DNA of 64,000 nucleotides from Flagellimonas aurea (GCF_017313785.1 NZ_JAFLNL010000005.1:186001-250000), one strand, 5' to 3'. Positions 1 to 8,871 are shown, counted from the first letter of the stretch. The notes: a model not told the origin generated them from the letters alone. A program made the numbers and translations.

Positions 1-185
1 GGAATATCACTGGCAGAAGCATTTGCAAATTCCCGATCAAACCTTGATACTTTCAAGTCCACCGTAATTTTAGCGACCTCCTCTTCGGTTTTATCCGTCT
101 CAACGCATGATGAAATCGATAAAATCATCACCAAAACAAAACATCTCAACACGGGAATGGTAAAGTATTTCAACAACCACTTCAT
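1..185 (-). CDS. gldB: gliding motility lipoprotein GldB (3' part outside window)
   Basis: Only the first 61 codons are present; the gene runs off the left edge. The start is the ATG at 183-185. The peptide begins MKWLLKYFTIPVLRC, then a hydrophobic segment ending in a lipobox, SISSC, with Cys27 as the likely acylated residue. After it comes TVDLKVSRFDREFANAS, which fits the N-terminus of GldB, an outer-envelope lipoprotein needed for gliding and associated with type IX secretion. It is divergent from nadE, an arrangement I recall from Flavobacterium. The identification rests on a short fragment, so it is likely but not certain. Confidence 0.8.
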   Translation of the reverse strand, partial: MKWLLKYFTIPVLRCFVLVMILSISSCVETDKTEEEVAKITVDLKVSRFDREFANASASDI

Positions 186-251
186 TTTTAAGGACACAGG
201 GATTAAATTTACAGGGCACAAAGGTAATTTATAGAATCTAAATAGTAAGAT

Positions 252-1040
252 ATGCAAACAGAAAAGGTAATCGCCCATATTGTTGATTGGTTAAAGGACT
301 ATGCCGAAAATGCAAAATGCAAAGGTTTTGTCATTGGTGTATCAGGCGGAATTGATTCCGCAGTAACCTCAACGCTCTGTGCCAAGACCGGATTGGACCT
401 TTTATGTTTGGAGATGCCCATTCACCAAGGTGAAAACCAAGTTACCCGTGCCGACCGGCATATTGATTGGTTAATTGAAAACTTCCCCAATGTTTCCCGT
501 CAACCCGTTGACCTGACACCTGTATTCGATACGTTGGTAGATGCCTTTCCCAAGGTGGACAATGAGGAAGACCGATTCATGTCGCTTGCAAATACACGCG
601 CAAGACTTCGCATGACCACTCTCTACTATTTCGCTGCTTTAGAAGGTTATCTAGTTGCCGGTACAGGAAACAAAGTGGAAGATTTCGGTATTGGGTTCTA
701 CACAAAATACGGTGACGGTGGCGTTGACCTTAGCCCTATTGCCGACCTAGTCAAAACCGAGGTTTATGAACTTGGACGAGTACTTGGAGTAAATCAGGAT
801 ATTATGGAAGCGGCCCCAACAGATGGCCTATGGGGTGATAGCAGAACCGATGAAGACCAAATAGGCGCATCGTACCCAGAACTGGAATGGGCCATGGAAA
901 TGGATGACCAAGGCAAAACTTCTGAAGATTTTTCTGGCAGAGAAAAAGAAATTTTCTCAATATATAAAAGATACAATACTGCAAATAAACATAAGATGGT
1001 TCCCATACCAATTTGTGAGATTCCCAAAGGGCTCAAATAG
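252..1040 (+). CDS. nadE: NH3-dependent NAD+ synthetase
   Basis: This enzyme makes NAD+ from deamido-NAD+, ATP and ammonia, the last step of NAD biosynthesis, in the cytoplasm. The protein has 262 residues, the usual length of the ammonia-only form, with no N-terminal nitrilase (glutaminase) domain. The adenylate-binding PP-loop SGGIDSA is at residues 31-37. Further family segments are visible, such as GTGNKVEDFGIGFYTKYGDG in the middle and SPIADLVKTEV after it. It starts at an ATG and stands alone between divergent gldB and a hairpin terminator at 1075-1099. Family assignment is secure. Confidence 0.96.
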   Translation: MQTEKVIAHIVDWLKDYAENAKCKGFVIGVSGGIDSAVTSTLCAKTGLDLLCLEMPIHQGENQVTRADRHIDWLIENFPNVSRQPVDLTPVFDTLVDAFPKVDNEEDRFMSLANTRARLRMTTLYYFAALEGYLVAGTGNKVEDFGIGFYTKYGDGGVDLSPIADLVKTEVYELGRVLGVNQDIMEAAPTDGLWGDSRTDEDQIGASYPELEWAMEMDDQGKTSEDFSGREKEIFSIYKRYNTANKHKMVPIPICEIPKGLK

Positions 1041-1074
1041 CATTTCATCTGAAAAACCCCAGTCTAAGACGAAA

Positions 1075-1099
1075 AAAACCATAGAAAAACTATGGTTTT
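1075..1099 (+). terminator. intrinsic terminator after nadE
   Basis: A perfect 10-bp inverted repeat (AAAACCATAG / CTATGGTTTT) with a 5-base A loop lies 35 bases after the nadE stop. The T run is short and part of the stem, so strength is moderate. Confidence 0.7.
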
Positions 1100-1197
1100 A
1101 AGAAAAAAGTTACAATTTTACATGATTAAATTGTTATCTTGCTCGCTATATTTTTAAGTATTAGCAGCTAACCATTCATTAAATAAACCGTTTCATA

Positions 1198-1827
1198 ATG
1201 ATTAAAGTATTGATTGCTGACAACCATCCTATTGTTAGGCTTGGTATAAGACAGGTACTTGAAACGAGCTCGGATATTGAAGTCATTGCAGATGTATCTA
1301 CTACAGAAGAGCTTTTTAAAACACTAAAAGACGTAAATCCAGACGTCGTTATTTTAGAAATGGATATTCCGGAAATCAACGGAATCGCCACCCTAAGAAA
1401 AATGAAATTGGAATTTCCGGACATCAAAACCCTAATGTACAGTGGGCAGTCCGAAGATGTTTACGCCCTTAGTACAATTCGTGCCGGAGCATTTGGATAC
1501 CTATCCAAAACTGCTGATTTGGAATACATTATTTCAGCAGTAAAAAAAGTAAGTGAAGGCAATATGTTCATCACCAATGAACTGGCCCAACGCCTTGCTT
1601 TTGACGAAGGAACACAAAAACCGCGCAGATTCTTTAGAAAACTTTCTTCCCGAGAGGTCGAAGTACTTAAATTATTGGCAAGCGGCAAAAGGAACAAAGA
1701 GGTTGCCGAGGGGTTGAACCTTAACGAAAAAACAGTAAGTACATACAAAGCCCGTCTGATGAAAAAATTGAACGTGGATAATTTAGTGGACTTACTCCAA
1801 CAGGCAAAAGCCTTGGAACTATACTAG
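1198..1827 (+). CDS. NarL/LuxR-type response regulator with Glu at the phosphoacceptor site
   Basis: The protein has 209 residues: a receiver domain (about 1-120) and a C-terminal LuxR-type helix-turn-helix (about 145-205, with LSSREVEVLKLLASGKRNKEVA and EKTVSTYKARLMKKL). Asp8-Asn9 and the conserved Lys in GYLSK are kept. At the usual phosphorylated Asp in the VILxMDIP block the residue is Glu54, which often mimics a constitutively phosphorylated state. It therefore may work without a kinase, or have lost phosphorelay control. No histidine kinase is adjacent. It sits between nadE and convergent dnaG, separated from dnaG by a shared hairpin. Target genes cannot be told from the sequence. Confidence 0.9.
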   Translation: MIKVLIADNHPIVRLGIRQVLETSSDIEVIADVSTTEELFKTLKDVNPDVVILEMDIPEINGIATLRKMKLEFPDIKTLMYSGQSEDVYALSTIRAGAFGYLSKTADLEYIISAVKKVSEGNMFITNELAQRLAFDEGTQKPRRFFRKLSSREVEVLKLLASGKRNKEVAEGLNLNEKTVSTYKARLMKKLNVDNLVDLLQQAKALELY

Positions 1828-1855
1828 GAATACCCAACCAAACCAACTATTGTGG

Positions 1856-1888
1856 AAACCCCTTTCAAAACAACATTGGAAGGGGTTT
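1856..1888. terminator. bidirectional terminator between the response regulator and dnaG
   Basis: The 9-bp inverted repeat AAACCCCTT / AAGGGGTTT lies between two convergent genes. It is followed by TTT on the plus strand and preceded by AAA, so it can act in both directions. Confidence 0.75.
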
Positions 1889-1894
1889 TATAAT

Positions 1895-3868
1895 TTAAGA
1901 GAGTACCCGGTTCAATTTGGCGTTCAACAATTTGTTGAGTTGGAGATAGTTCATGATTTCTTCCAGAATTTCTGTGTGGTCCCCTTGGCTATCCTGTGTC
2001 TTTTCCTTTAGTTTTTCGATTCGGTTCTTTATCAAATTGCAGCGTAAAGTAAGTATGGTCTCACCCACCAATTGGGCAACACCTGTCTGCTTTTCTTTCG
2101 GGTAGATGTCACGTCGTTCCCAATCGTGCAATACGTACTGTTCCTCTTCCATTAAAATGGAAGATACTTGGGATACGGTTTCTTGATCCAAATCCGACAA
2201 AAAGGTATTGACCGAAAAATCCGAGTCTTCGTTCAATCGCTCTATCAACTTATAATATATCGCTTTGAATTGTTCATTGGTGAGCTCAATTTCGTCCTCC
2301 TGAAGATCTAAAAACACCTTTTCATACACTTTGGCCTCAGAGACTTCGGGCTCCAGCACCAATTCGCCCTCTTCATTTTCTTTGAGCACCAAATCTTCGA
2401 ATTCCTGCTTTTGATTTCCATAAAGCAACAGCACTTCAATGATTTTTCGCTCCAATTCGTATTGCACATCTACCTTCTCAACTACGGCATCATTCTTTAC
2501 GACTTCGAAGGCTTTTCGCTCCTGTTTTACCTTTTTTGAAGCATCGGTTTGATGCTTTTTATCAATCTGAGCCAAGGTATTATACAGTACATCTTCTGAA
2601 ATCTGCATCATTCTTGCACATTCCTGAATATAAATCTCTTGCCGTATTCTGTCCGGAATCTTACTAATGCTGTTTACAATATCCCTGACCGTATCTGCAC
2701 GTTTTATGGGATCATTGGCAGCCTCTTTGGCCAATAAAGAAGTTTTGAACTGGATAAAATCCATGGCATGCTCCGTCAAGTATTCCACCAAATTCTCATA
2801 AGTGTTGTTCTTGGCGAAACTATCCGGGTCCTCCCCTTCTGGAAATGTACAGACCTTTACGTTCATGCCCTGCTCCAAAATAAGGTCGATACCACGGAGA
2901 GATGCCCGTAATCCGGCGGCATCCCCATCAAACAAGACTGTAATATTTTTGGTAAGCCTGTTAATGAGTCGAATCTGCTCAGGAGTCAATGCCGTTCCAC
3001 TTGAGGACACTACATTTTCCACCCCTCGTTGGTACATTTGAATGACATCTGTGTAACCCTCCACCAGAAAACAGTTGTCTTCTTTGGCAATGGCTTGCTT
3101 GGCATAGTAAATGCCATACAGGACCTTGCTCTTGTGATAGATATCACTTTCGGGCGAGTTCAGGTATTTAGCGGCCTTTTTATCATTGGTCAGAATACGT
3201 CCTCCAAATCCCAATACTCGACCGCTCATGGAATGGATGGGAAACATGACCCTGCCTTTGAACCTATCAAATTTTCTGCTTTCTCCGCCAGCCTGCTCCT
3301 TAACAATGGTAAGACCGGTTTTCTCCAGAAACTCCAGCTGGTAACCTTTATCGAGTGCTGTTGTGGTAAAGGCATCCCATTCGTCCAGCCCATAACCTAA
3401 GCCAAACTTTTTGATGGTATCATCCGTAAAGCCGCGCTCTTTGAAATAACTTAGCCCAATGGCCTTGCCAGGTTCGGTATCCCAAAGAGTTTCGGCAAAG
3501 TACTTTTGCGCATACTCGGATACCAAATACATACTTTCCCGCTCATTGGCCTGTTCCTTCTGCTCATCCGTTTGCTCGGTCTCCTCAATTTCAATATTAT
3601 ATTTTTTAGCCAGATACTTTATGGCTTCGGGATAGGTAAAATGCTCGTGCTCCATCAAAAAAGCCACCACATTGCCGCCTTTGCCGCTACTGAAATCCTT
3701 CCATATCTGCTTAACTGGGGACACCATGAAACTAGGGGTGCGCTCATCCGTAAAGGGGCTCAATCCCTTAAAATTGGAACCCGATTTCTTCAATTGTACA
3801 AAATCACCGATGACCTCCTCCAATCGGGCGGTTTCATATACTTGGTCTATGGTGGTTTTTGAAATCAA
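1895..3868 (-). CDS. dnaG: DNA primase, without canonical zinc ligands
   Basis: DnaG makes RNA primers at the replication fork and contacts the DnaB helicase. The product has 657 residues in the usual order: N-terminal CHC2-like domain (about 1-100), TOPRIM catalytic core (about 250-350, with LVEGYTDVI and the DGDAAG acidic motif), then a long helical helicase-interaction region. The zinc-binding domain keeps its fold markers (TPSFMVSP, GKGGNVVAFL), but the four expected ligands Cys-His-Cys-Cys are Ser37, Thr40, Asp58 and Ser61, so zinc is presumably not bound there. The reading frame is otherwise intact, and TOPRIM residues are present, so the enzyme should be active. It starts at an ATG. 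Confidence 0.96.
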   Translation of the reverse strand: MISKTTIDQVYETARLEEVIGDFVQLKKSGSNFKGLSPFTDERTPSFMVSPVKQIWKDFSSGKGGNVVAFLMEHEHFTYPEAIKYLAKKYNIEIEETEQTDEQKEQANERESMYLVSEYAQKYFAETLWDTEPGKAIGLSYFKERGFTDDTIKKFGLGYGLDEWDAFTTTALDKGYQLEFLEKTGLTIVKEQAGGESRKFDRFKGRVMFPIHSMSGRVLGFGGRILTNDKKAAKYLNSPESDIYHKSKVLYGIYYAKQAIAKEDNCFLVEGYTDVIQMYQRGVENVVSSSGTALTPEQIRLINRLTKNITVLFDGDAAGLRASLRGIDLILEQGMNVKVCTFPEGEDPDSFAKNNTYENLVEYLTEHAMDFIQFKTSLLAKEAANDPIKRADTVRDIVNSISKIPDRIRQEIYIQECARMMQISEDVLYNTLAQIDKKHQTDASKKVKQERKAFEVVKNDAVVEKVDVQYELERKIIEVLLLYGNQKQEFEDLVLKENEEGELVLEPEVSEAKVYEKVFLDLQEDEIELTNEQFKAIYYKLIERLNEDSDFSVNTFLSDLDQETVSQVSSILMEEEQYVLHDWERRDIYPKEKQTGVAQLVGETILTLRCNLIKNRIEKLKEKTQDSQGDHTEILEEIMNYLQLNKLLNAKLNRVLS

Positions 3869-4006
3869 AGCGTTTAATTCAAATAGCTGTTAAAGGTAAA
3901 TAAAAACAAAGTTTTGAGGAACCCAAAAAGGAATTCCCTCTTTTAGATTTAGTATCTTAGGACCGCCTTGCATAACTGCGGTATATTGTAATATAAAATC
4001 GATTTT

Positions 4007-5830
4007 ATGATAAATAGCATATCTAAAAAACACTGGGGACTGGCAACATTTCTATTGGTATTTTCATTGATGGCACATGGCCAAATGGCAGAAAAAGCAT
4101 CTCCTATTATTGAAAATGGCGAAGCTCAAGTGGTGGAAGCCTTCTCCGACCCAAGTAAATGGATTCGCCATGATCTTTGGGTAGAGACCACTTTTGATTC
4201 TGATGGTGATGGAAAACTCGACCGCATGCACGTAGACGTAACCCGACCGGAACAAACAGAGTCAGAAGGCTTAAAACTTCCCGTGATTTATGAATCAAGC
4301 CCTTATTATGCAGGTACGGCCGGCTTGGACAAAGGTATTTTTTGGGATGTAAAACACGAACTTGGTGAACCAGGACAACCCAGAAAACACCCTGAGGTCA
4401 ATCGCTTGGGCGAACGGCCCATCATATCCAACTCGCAAATTATGACATGGGTCCCAAGAGGCTACATTGTGGTCCATTCTTCTTCTCCTGGAACCGGACT
4501 ATCGGATGGTGCCCCAACAGTTGGTGGCGATAACGAATCCTTGGCCCCAAAAGCAGTAATAGATTGGCTCAACGGAAGAGCAAAAGGCTACACCGAGAGA
4601 GATGGTGATAAGGAAGTCAAAGCGTATTGGTCCACCGGAAAAGTTGGAATGACTGGCACCTCGTACAACGGAACCATTCCACTCGCAGCAGCTACCACAG
4701 GCGTTGAAGGACTTGAGGCCATAATCCCAATTGCACCGAATACTTCCTATTACCATTATTATCGTTCCAATGGTCTTGTGCGTTCACCCGGAGGATATCT
4801 GGGCGAGGATATTGATGTGCTATACGATTTTATCCATAGTGGAGATGAATCCAAGAGGGCCAGAAACAATAAAGTAATCCGTGACACCGAAATGAAAAAT
4901 GGCCAAGACCGTATAACCGGCGACTACAATGATTTTTGGGCCGGCAGGGATTATCTAAACGATATGAAACCCATGAAAGCGGCGCTTTTGATGTCGCACG
5001 GTTTTAATGACTGGAACGTGATGCCGGAACATAGTTATCGTATTTACAAGAAAGCGAAAGAGATGGGGCTGCCCACCCAAATCTACTACCATCAGAACGG
5101 ACATGGGGGACCACCTCCCATCTCTATGATGAACCGATGGTTCACACGCTATTTATTTGATGTGGAAAATGGTGTAGAAAACGACCCAAAGGCATGGATA
5201 GTTAGAGAAAATGACAGTAAAGACAATCCTACTGCGTATGCGGATTATCCGAATCCCGATGCCAAGGATGTCACTTTTCATCTTACAAAAGGCGGATCAA
5301 GGTCAGGAAAGCTAACACCTACAAAAACCAAGAATCAAGGCACAGAAACCCTAGAGGACGATTATAACTTTTCCGGGGCCGATTTGGCCATGGCCGAATC
5401 TTCAGAACATAGATTGTTATACATTACTGCTCCATTAGCCGAGGATGTCCATATTTCCGGGGTGCCCAAAATCAAAATAAAACTGGCCAGTAGTAAACCT
5501 GCGGCCAATTTATCTGTTTGGTTGGTTTCGCTACCTTGGACCGACGCCCTGAACACCAAAATAACGGACAACATCATTACCCGTGGATGGGCCGACCCTC
5601 AAAACCATATCTCGTTGACCGAGAGCAAACCTTTGGTTCCCGGAAAATTCTACGAAATGGAGTTTGAATTGATGCCCGATGATCAAATCATTCCAAAAGG
5701 ACAACAAATTGGCCTGATGATTTTTTCCAGTGATAAAGAATTTACGCTTTGGCCAAGTCCGGGTACAGAGCTGACCGTGGATTTGGATGGAACGGAGCTA
5801 ACACTCCCCATTGTGGGCGGAAAACTATAA
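4007..5830 (+). CDS. secreted X-Pro dipeptidyl-peptidase / CocE-type hydrolase (S15)
   Basis: The product has 607 residues. An N-terminal signal peptide (hydrophobic GLATFLLVFSLMAHG, cleavage near residue 25) sends it to the periplasm or outside. The alpha/beta-hydrolase core has nucleophile Ser219 in GTSYNG, Asp335 in GFNDWNVMPEHS and His366 in NGHGG, the S15 catalytic triad. The C-terminal third is the beta-rich domain typical of X-Pro dipeptidyl peptidases and CocE/NonD esterases. Family members remove X-Pro dipeptides from peptides or hydrolyse esters; the exact substrate cannot be read. It is divergent from dnaG and probably monocistronic. A lipoprotein relative is encoded at 51697-53631. 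Confidence 0.9.
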   Translation: MINSISKKHWGLATFLLVFSLMAHGQMAEKASPIIENGEAQVVEAFSDPSKWIRHDLWVETTFDSDGDGKLDRMHVDVTRPEQTESEGLKLPVIYESSPYYAGTAGLDKGIFWDVKHELGEPGQPRKHPEVNRLGERPIISNSQIMTWVPRGYIVVHSSSPGTGLSDGAPTVGGDNESLAPKAVIDWLNGRAKGYTERDGDKEVKAYWSTGKVGMTGTSYNGTIPLAAATTGVEGLEAIIPIAPNTSYYHYYRSNGLVRSPGGYLGEDIDVLYDFIHSGDESKRARNNKVIRDTEMKNGQDRITGDYNDFWAGRDYLNDMKPMKAALLMSHGFNDWNVMPEHSYRIYKKAKEMGLPTQIYYHQNGHGGPPPISMMNRWFTRYLFDVENGVENDPKAWIVRENDSKDNPTAYADYPNPDAKDVTFHLTKGGSRSGKLTPTKTKNQGTETLEDDYNFSGADLAMAESSEHRLLYITAPLAEDVHISGVPKIKIKLASSKPAANLSVWLVSLPWTDALNTKITDNIITRGWADPQNHISLTESKPLVPGKFYEMEFELMPDDQIIPKGQQIGLMIFSSDKEFTLWPSPGTELTVDLDGTELTLPIVGGKL

Positions 5831-5916
5831 GGACAAAACACATAACTGACTAATATCATAGGATTTAAGATGGTTTTATGTGACTTTAGGATAATGTAAC
5901 TATCATCCTTACAGTC

Positions 5917-6474
5917 ATGAAAATTTTGATTATTTATGGTACCGTAGAAGGCCAGACCCGTAAAATTGCGAGGTTCATGGAAAATATTCTGCAAGAAAAT
6001 GGGCATCAAGTGGTAATAGCAAATGCCGTGGAAGAACCGCCCGCCCCAGAAGGGTTCGATGCAATTTTTATTGGAAGTTCCATTCATATCCAAAAGTACA
6101 ATCCATTGGTTCGCGATTATATTCAAGAGAATATTGATACCTTAAATGCTAAATCAAGTGCATTTTTTTCGGTAAGTATGGCCATGGCCTCGAGCATTAA
6201 GGAGGAGCATGATGAAGTAGAACAGATTGCGAAGGACTTTTTAAAGGAAACCCAATGGTATCCAAAAACGGTATGGCACATTGCCGGCGCCCTGAAATAC
6301 ACAGAATACAATTATTTCAAAAAGTTGATCATGCGTTCAATCGCTAAAAAGGAAGGCGGTTCTGTCGACACCTCCAAAGACCACGAATACACAAATTGGG
6401 ATGAGGTAAAAAAGAATGTCCTATCTTTTATGAATAGATTGGAAACAAAATTAAAAACGTATGGACAAACATAG
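5917..6474 (+). CDS. flavodoxin-domain protein, HemG-like (menaquinone-dependent protoporphyrinogen oxidase family)
   Basis: The 185-residue protein opens with a flavodoxin FMN-phosphate loop (YGTVEGQTRKIA, residues 8-19) and has the second FMN-loop segment FIGSSIHIQKYNPLVRDYI. Length and these segments match HemG-like flavodoxins, which oxidise protoporphyrinogen IX with quinone in gammaproteobacteria. In Bacteroidota many proteins of this group are of unproven function, so another FMN electron-transfer role is possible. The stop overlaps the next gene by 14 bases, so the two are probably co-transcribed and translationally coupled. Confidence 0.75.
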   Translation: MKILIIYGTVEGQTRKIARFMENILQENGHQVVIANAVEEPPAPEGFDAIFIGSSIHIQKYNPLVRDYIQENIDTLNAKSSAFFSVSMAMASSIKEEHDEVEQIAKDFLKETQWYPKTVWHIAGALKYTEYNYFKKLIMRSIAKKEGGSVDTSKDHEYTNWDEVKKNVLSFMNRLETKLKTYGQT

Positions 6475-6772
6475 TTTTACCACCCTCTCGGAAGTTGTCA
6501 ATTACTTGACACAGAAAGAGGGCTATAAGGAAGATTTTGAAGCAGATGAGTCCTCCATAAAGGCTCTGTACTCAAAGAAAGAATATAATCCGGATGAACT
6601 GTTGATAATTGATTCATATCGTTTTGAGGGCATGACGGACCCCGCCGATGAATCCACAGTCTTCGCAATAGAGGCAAAAGATGGCACAAAGGGCACCTTG
6701 GTGATTTCCTACGGAGCTTCGACCGCACAGAATGAAGAACTCATTCGTCAAATTCCTGTTAGAAAGAAATAA
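6461..6772 (+). CDS. conserved small protein of unknown function
   Basis: A 103-residue soluble, acidic protein starting at an ATG inside the end of the flavodoxin gene. It has no signal peptide or membrane segment. The block YRFEGMTDPADESTVFAIEA followed by KGTLVISYG recalls a small protein family common in Bacteroidota that databases sometimes label phosphoribosylpyrophosphate synthetase. It is far too short for that enzyme and lacks its PRPP-binding loop, so I treat the label as an error and the function as unknown. Overlap with the flavodoxin gene suggests a related job. Confidence 0.7.
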   Translation: MDKHSFTTLSEVVNYLTQKEGYKEDFEADESSIKALYSKKEYNPDELLIIDSYRFEGMTDPADESTVFAIEAKDGTKGTLVISYGASTAQNEELIRQIPVRKK

Positions 6773-7363
6773 TCAAACATAGAGTTTACCTACTGAAGAT
6801 GGCTGATATAGCAACCAACCGGTAAGGCTGAACCTACTTTTGTGTGCCTCAAGAACAGCATGTGGCACATCCGCACTTTTGAACATCACACAACGCGACG
6901 CCAATGGTTCAACCAAAAAACTTGAACCGTCCTTTTCAAAAATTTCCAATTCCCCGCCATCACCAGGCTTCCAATCATCGTTCAAATAAATAATCATGGA
7001 AATCATGCGGTTGCTTCGGTTTTCAAACTGGTCCAAATGTTTGTCGTAATGTCCACCGGAAGGGTAATGCGCCAAATGGAACTCATATCCGGATAAACTC
7101 AAATAACAGTACCGATTGAATATATGCATGGTTTCATCCAATAGCCCCCAATACGTCTCGAGCTGGGCATCACGTTGTCTATCCAACCAATACGTAAAAT
7201 CACCACGTATCTTAGTGTCAACTTGATTTTCGGAATGTGCGCCGATACCCGCCTCCTTAAAATTAGGGAGCTTACCCAGAAAAAAAGATTTTATCTCGGT
7301 ATAAAGTTCATCCCGTAGAAAATTGTCTACGATTACATAATCCTTACTGGAGATGTCGTCCAT
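6773..7363 (-). CDS. 2OG-Fe(II) oxygenase (prolyl-4-hydroxylase-like)
   Basis: The protein (196 residues from the ATG at 7361-7363; an in-frame TTG at 7402 would add 13) has the double-stranded beta-helix iron site: His109-x-Asp111 in HLDQF, distal His168 in DVPHAV, and Arg177 in SRFSLTGWL for 2-oxoglutarate. The pattern, with GGHYDKHLD before and GDGGELEIF between, is that of prolyl 4-hydroxylase-type dioxygenases. In bacteria these hydroxylate proline or other side chains in proteins such as elongation factors, but the substrate here is unknown. The stop abuts the convergent small gene at 6772 with no room for a terminator. Confidence 0.85.
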   Translation of the reverse strand: MDDISSKDYVIVDNFLRDELYTEIKSFFLGKLPNFKEAGIGAHSENQVDTKIRGDFTYWLDRQRDAQLETYWGLLDETMHIFNRYCYLSLSGYEFHLAHYPSGGHYDKHLDQFENRSNRMISMIIYLNDDWKPGDGGELEIFEKDGSSFLVEPLASRCVMFKSADVPHAVLEAHKSRFSLTGWLLYQPSSVGKLYV

Positions 7364-7477
7364 CCAGGACAACCAATCCTCCAAATCGTGGTAGGCGTTC
7401 AAAGCTTCAAAAGTGTGGGCGAATGTAGAAAATATTTAAAAACGAAAATCATTTTTTTCATTCGTCCTTGAAAGCTC

Positions 7478-7485
7478 TAACTTTG
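7478..7485 (+). promoter_or_regulatory. -7 promoter element upstream of the zinc-ribbon gene
   Basis: TAACTTTG matches the flavobacterial -7 consensus TAnnTTTG exactly and lies 23 bases before the ATG at 7509. No clear TTG -33 box sits at the usual distance, so the call rests on the -7 box alone. Confidence 0.5.
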
Positions 7486-7508
7486 AGATGGATTAATATA
7501 GGTGTTTA

Positions 7509-7751
7509 ATGATACTCTTCTTCGGAACAAGACCTGGCAAAAAAGAAACCAAAGTACTGAACCATGCTTCCTGCTCACATTGCGGCCAAATGGGAACATT
7601 GACCGCAGTTGCCCAACCGAACTACGCACATTTGTTCTGGATTCCATTGTTCACCATCAATAACATTCGCTATGCGGAATGCTCCCACTGTAAAAAAGTA
7701 TACTACAAAGAGGAGTTTACCCCTGAAATGGAACGGGCACTATCCCAATAA
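7509..7751 (+). CDS. small zinc-ribbon protein
   Basis: An 80-residue protein with two CxxC knuckles, CSHC near residues 22-25 and CSHC near 58-61, forming a probable structural zinc ribbon. Between them is a hydrophobic stretch (AHLFWIPLFTINNIRYAEC). The N-terminal MILFFGTRPGKKE is typical of a small family found in Bacteroidota. No enzymatic motif is visible. It could bind nucleic acid or a protein partner, but nothing in the context tells which. It is transcribed alone from a clear -7 box and ends at a strong hairpin at 7755-7777. Confidence 0.8.
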   Translation: MILFFGTRPGKKETKVLNHASCSHCGQMGTLTAVAQPNYAHLFWIPLFTINNIRYAECSHCKKVYYKEEFTPEMERALSQ

Positions 7752-7754
7752 AAA

Positions 7755-7777
7755 ACGGCCAGGAAAATCCTGACCGT
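7755..7777. terminator. terminator between convergent genes
   Basis: A 10-bp stem with one mismatch (ACGGCCAGGA / TCCTGACCGT) and a 3-base loop. The A run before it becomes a T run on the minus strand, so it is a good terminator for the sigma/anti-sigma/outer-membrane operon and a weaker one for the plus strand. Confidence 0.8.
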
Positions 7778-7800
7778 TATTCTTCAAGGTTCAAAAATGG

Positions 7801-8871
7801 TTAAATATCGAACCGAAGGCCCAGTGAAATATTGTTTTGCTTTACTTCCGCATCTTTAAAAATCGGATTTAGATCATACTTTAAATAGAGAAGTACTCCA
7901 TCAAAACCCATATAGCCGCTTACGCCATAAATTAGGTCGCTGCTGTTGTAATCCCTTTTAAGTTTATCTTTTACGTTCTCTCCGTCTCGGTTATATTTTA
8001 ATTTTTGACGGGTTCCCAGGCTAAAACCTCCATAACCTCCAAAACCTAACCTGAACTGATCACGAATGGAGTAACGCATGGTACGCTCCGTTTTTCTTAA
8101 ACGTGAAGGGCCGACCTCAAAATGAACAGGAAACACAAGATTGTCCATTCTAAACTTGGATTTATCCAGATCATATTCAAATTCTTCTAAAAAAGTTTGA
8201 TCCCCATCCTGTACAAATATTCTGTTTCCATCAGGTTTTAATCCATTGAACTGGAATGAAAAACCATAGTTAAAGCGCAGCCAATTGGAGTTCTTGAAGA
8301 CCCTGGTCCTCCACTGCCAGCCCATTTCAAAAAAACGGCTTCCACCAATTTTATAGGGGGAGTCGGAAAGCGACTGTCCTTCTATGATGGCATTGTTAAG
8401 CCCTATGGCCATCACAAAATCGGAATAGGTCCTCCTATCGTACTTAATTTCCTTTTTCCATCTGTTGGAGTTAAAGGTAATGGCTGGTTTACCATCGATG
8501 AGCAAACCTATCCGCATACGATCACCGTAAATAGTATCTATTTCTCTCAATGTTAGCACCTCACCTTTATTTCGCTCCAGCAAAGCAATTTGGTTCTCGA
8601 CAATGGCAACACGGTTCTCTATGTTCAAGGCGCGCTGTTTGGCCACTTCTTCTTTTAATATCCTGGCCTCGTTTTCCGAAATATCACCATCTTCCAAACG
8701 CTGGTTAATATCCCTGACCTCAAACTTTAGGGCGTCCTTTTCTTGTTCAATGATTCGTTGTTTCTCAATTTTCAACGCTTCTATTTTCTTTTGATAGTCC
8801 TCTTGTCCAAATGCCACGTGCGAAACAAGGAACAAGCATAATAGTGCTGAATAAAATGTAATTGTTTTCAT
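7801..8871 (-). CDS. outer-membrane beta-barrel protein with N-terminal coiled coil, unknown function
   Basis: The 356-residue protein has a signal peptide (MKTITFYSALLCLFLVSHVAFG). A charged helical region rich in Glu, Lys and Arg (about residues 25-105, heptad-like) should form a coiled coil. The remaining 250 residues have alternating hydrophobic and polar strands and aromatic residues, and end in GLRFDI, as outer-membrane barrels do. It is the last gene after an ECF sigma factor and its anti-sigma partner, so it may be the main product of that envelope-stress or signalling module. I do not recognise a named family. Confidence 0.7.
   Translation of the reverse strand: MKTITFYSALLCLFLVSHVAFGQEDYQKKIEALKIEKQRIIEQEKDALKFEVRDINQRLEDGDISENEARILKEEVAKQRALNIENRVAIVENQIALLERNKGEVLTLREIDTIYGDRMRIGLLIDGKPAITFNSNRWKKEIKYDRRTYSDFVMAIGLNNAIIEGQSLSDSPYKIGGSRFFEMGWQWRTRVFKNSNWLRFNYGFSFQFNGLKPDGNRIFVQDGDQTFLEEFEYDLDKSKFRMDNLVFPVHFEVGPSRLRKTERTMRYSIRDQFRLGFGGYGGFSLGTRQKLKYNRDGENVKDKLKRDYNSSDLIYGVSGYMGFDGVLLYLKYDLNPIFKDAEVKQNNISLGLRFDI

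Noticed and set aside
6461-6772. Phosphoribosylpyrophosphate synthetase
   Set aside because: The label is sometimes used for this small family, but 103 residues and the missing PRPP loop exclude the enzyme.
7364-7402. N-terminal extension of the 2OG-Fe(II) oxygenase from a TTG
   Set aside because: An ATG 13 codons in leaves the fold complete; the extension has no family support. It remains possible.
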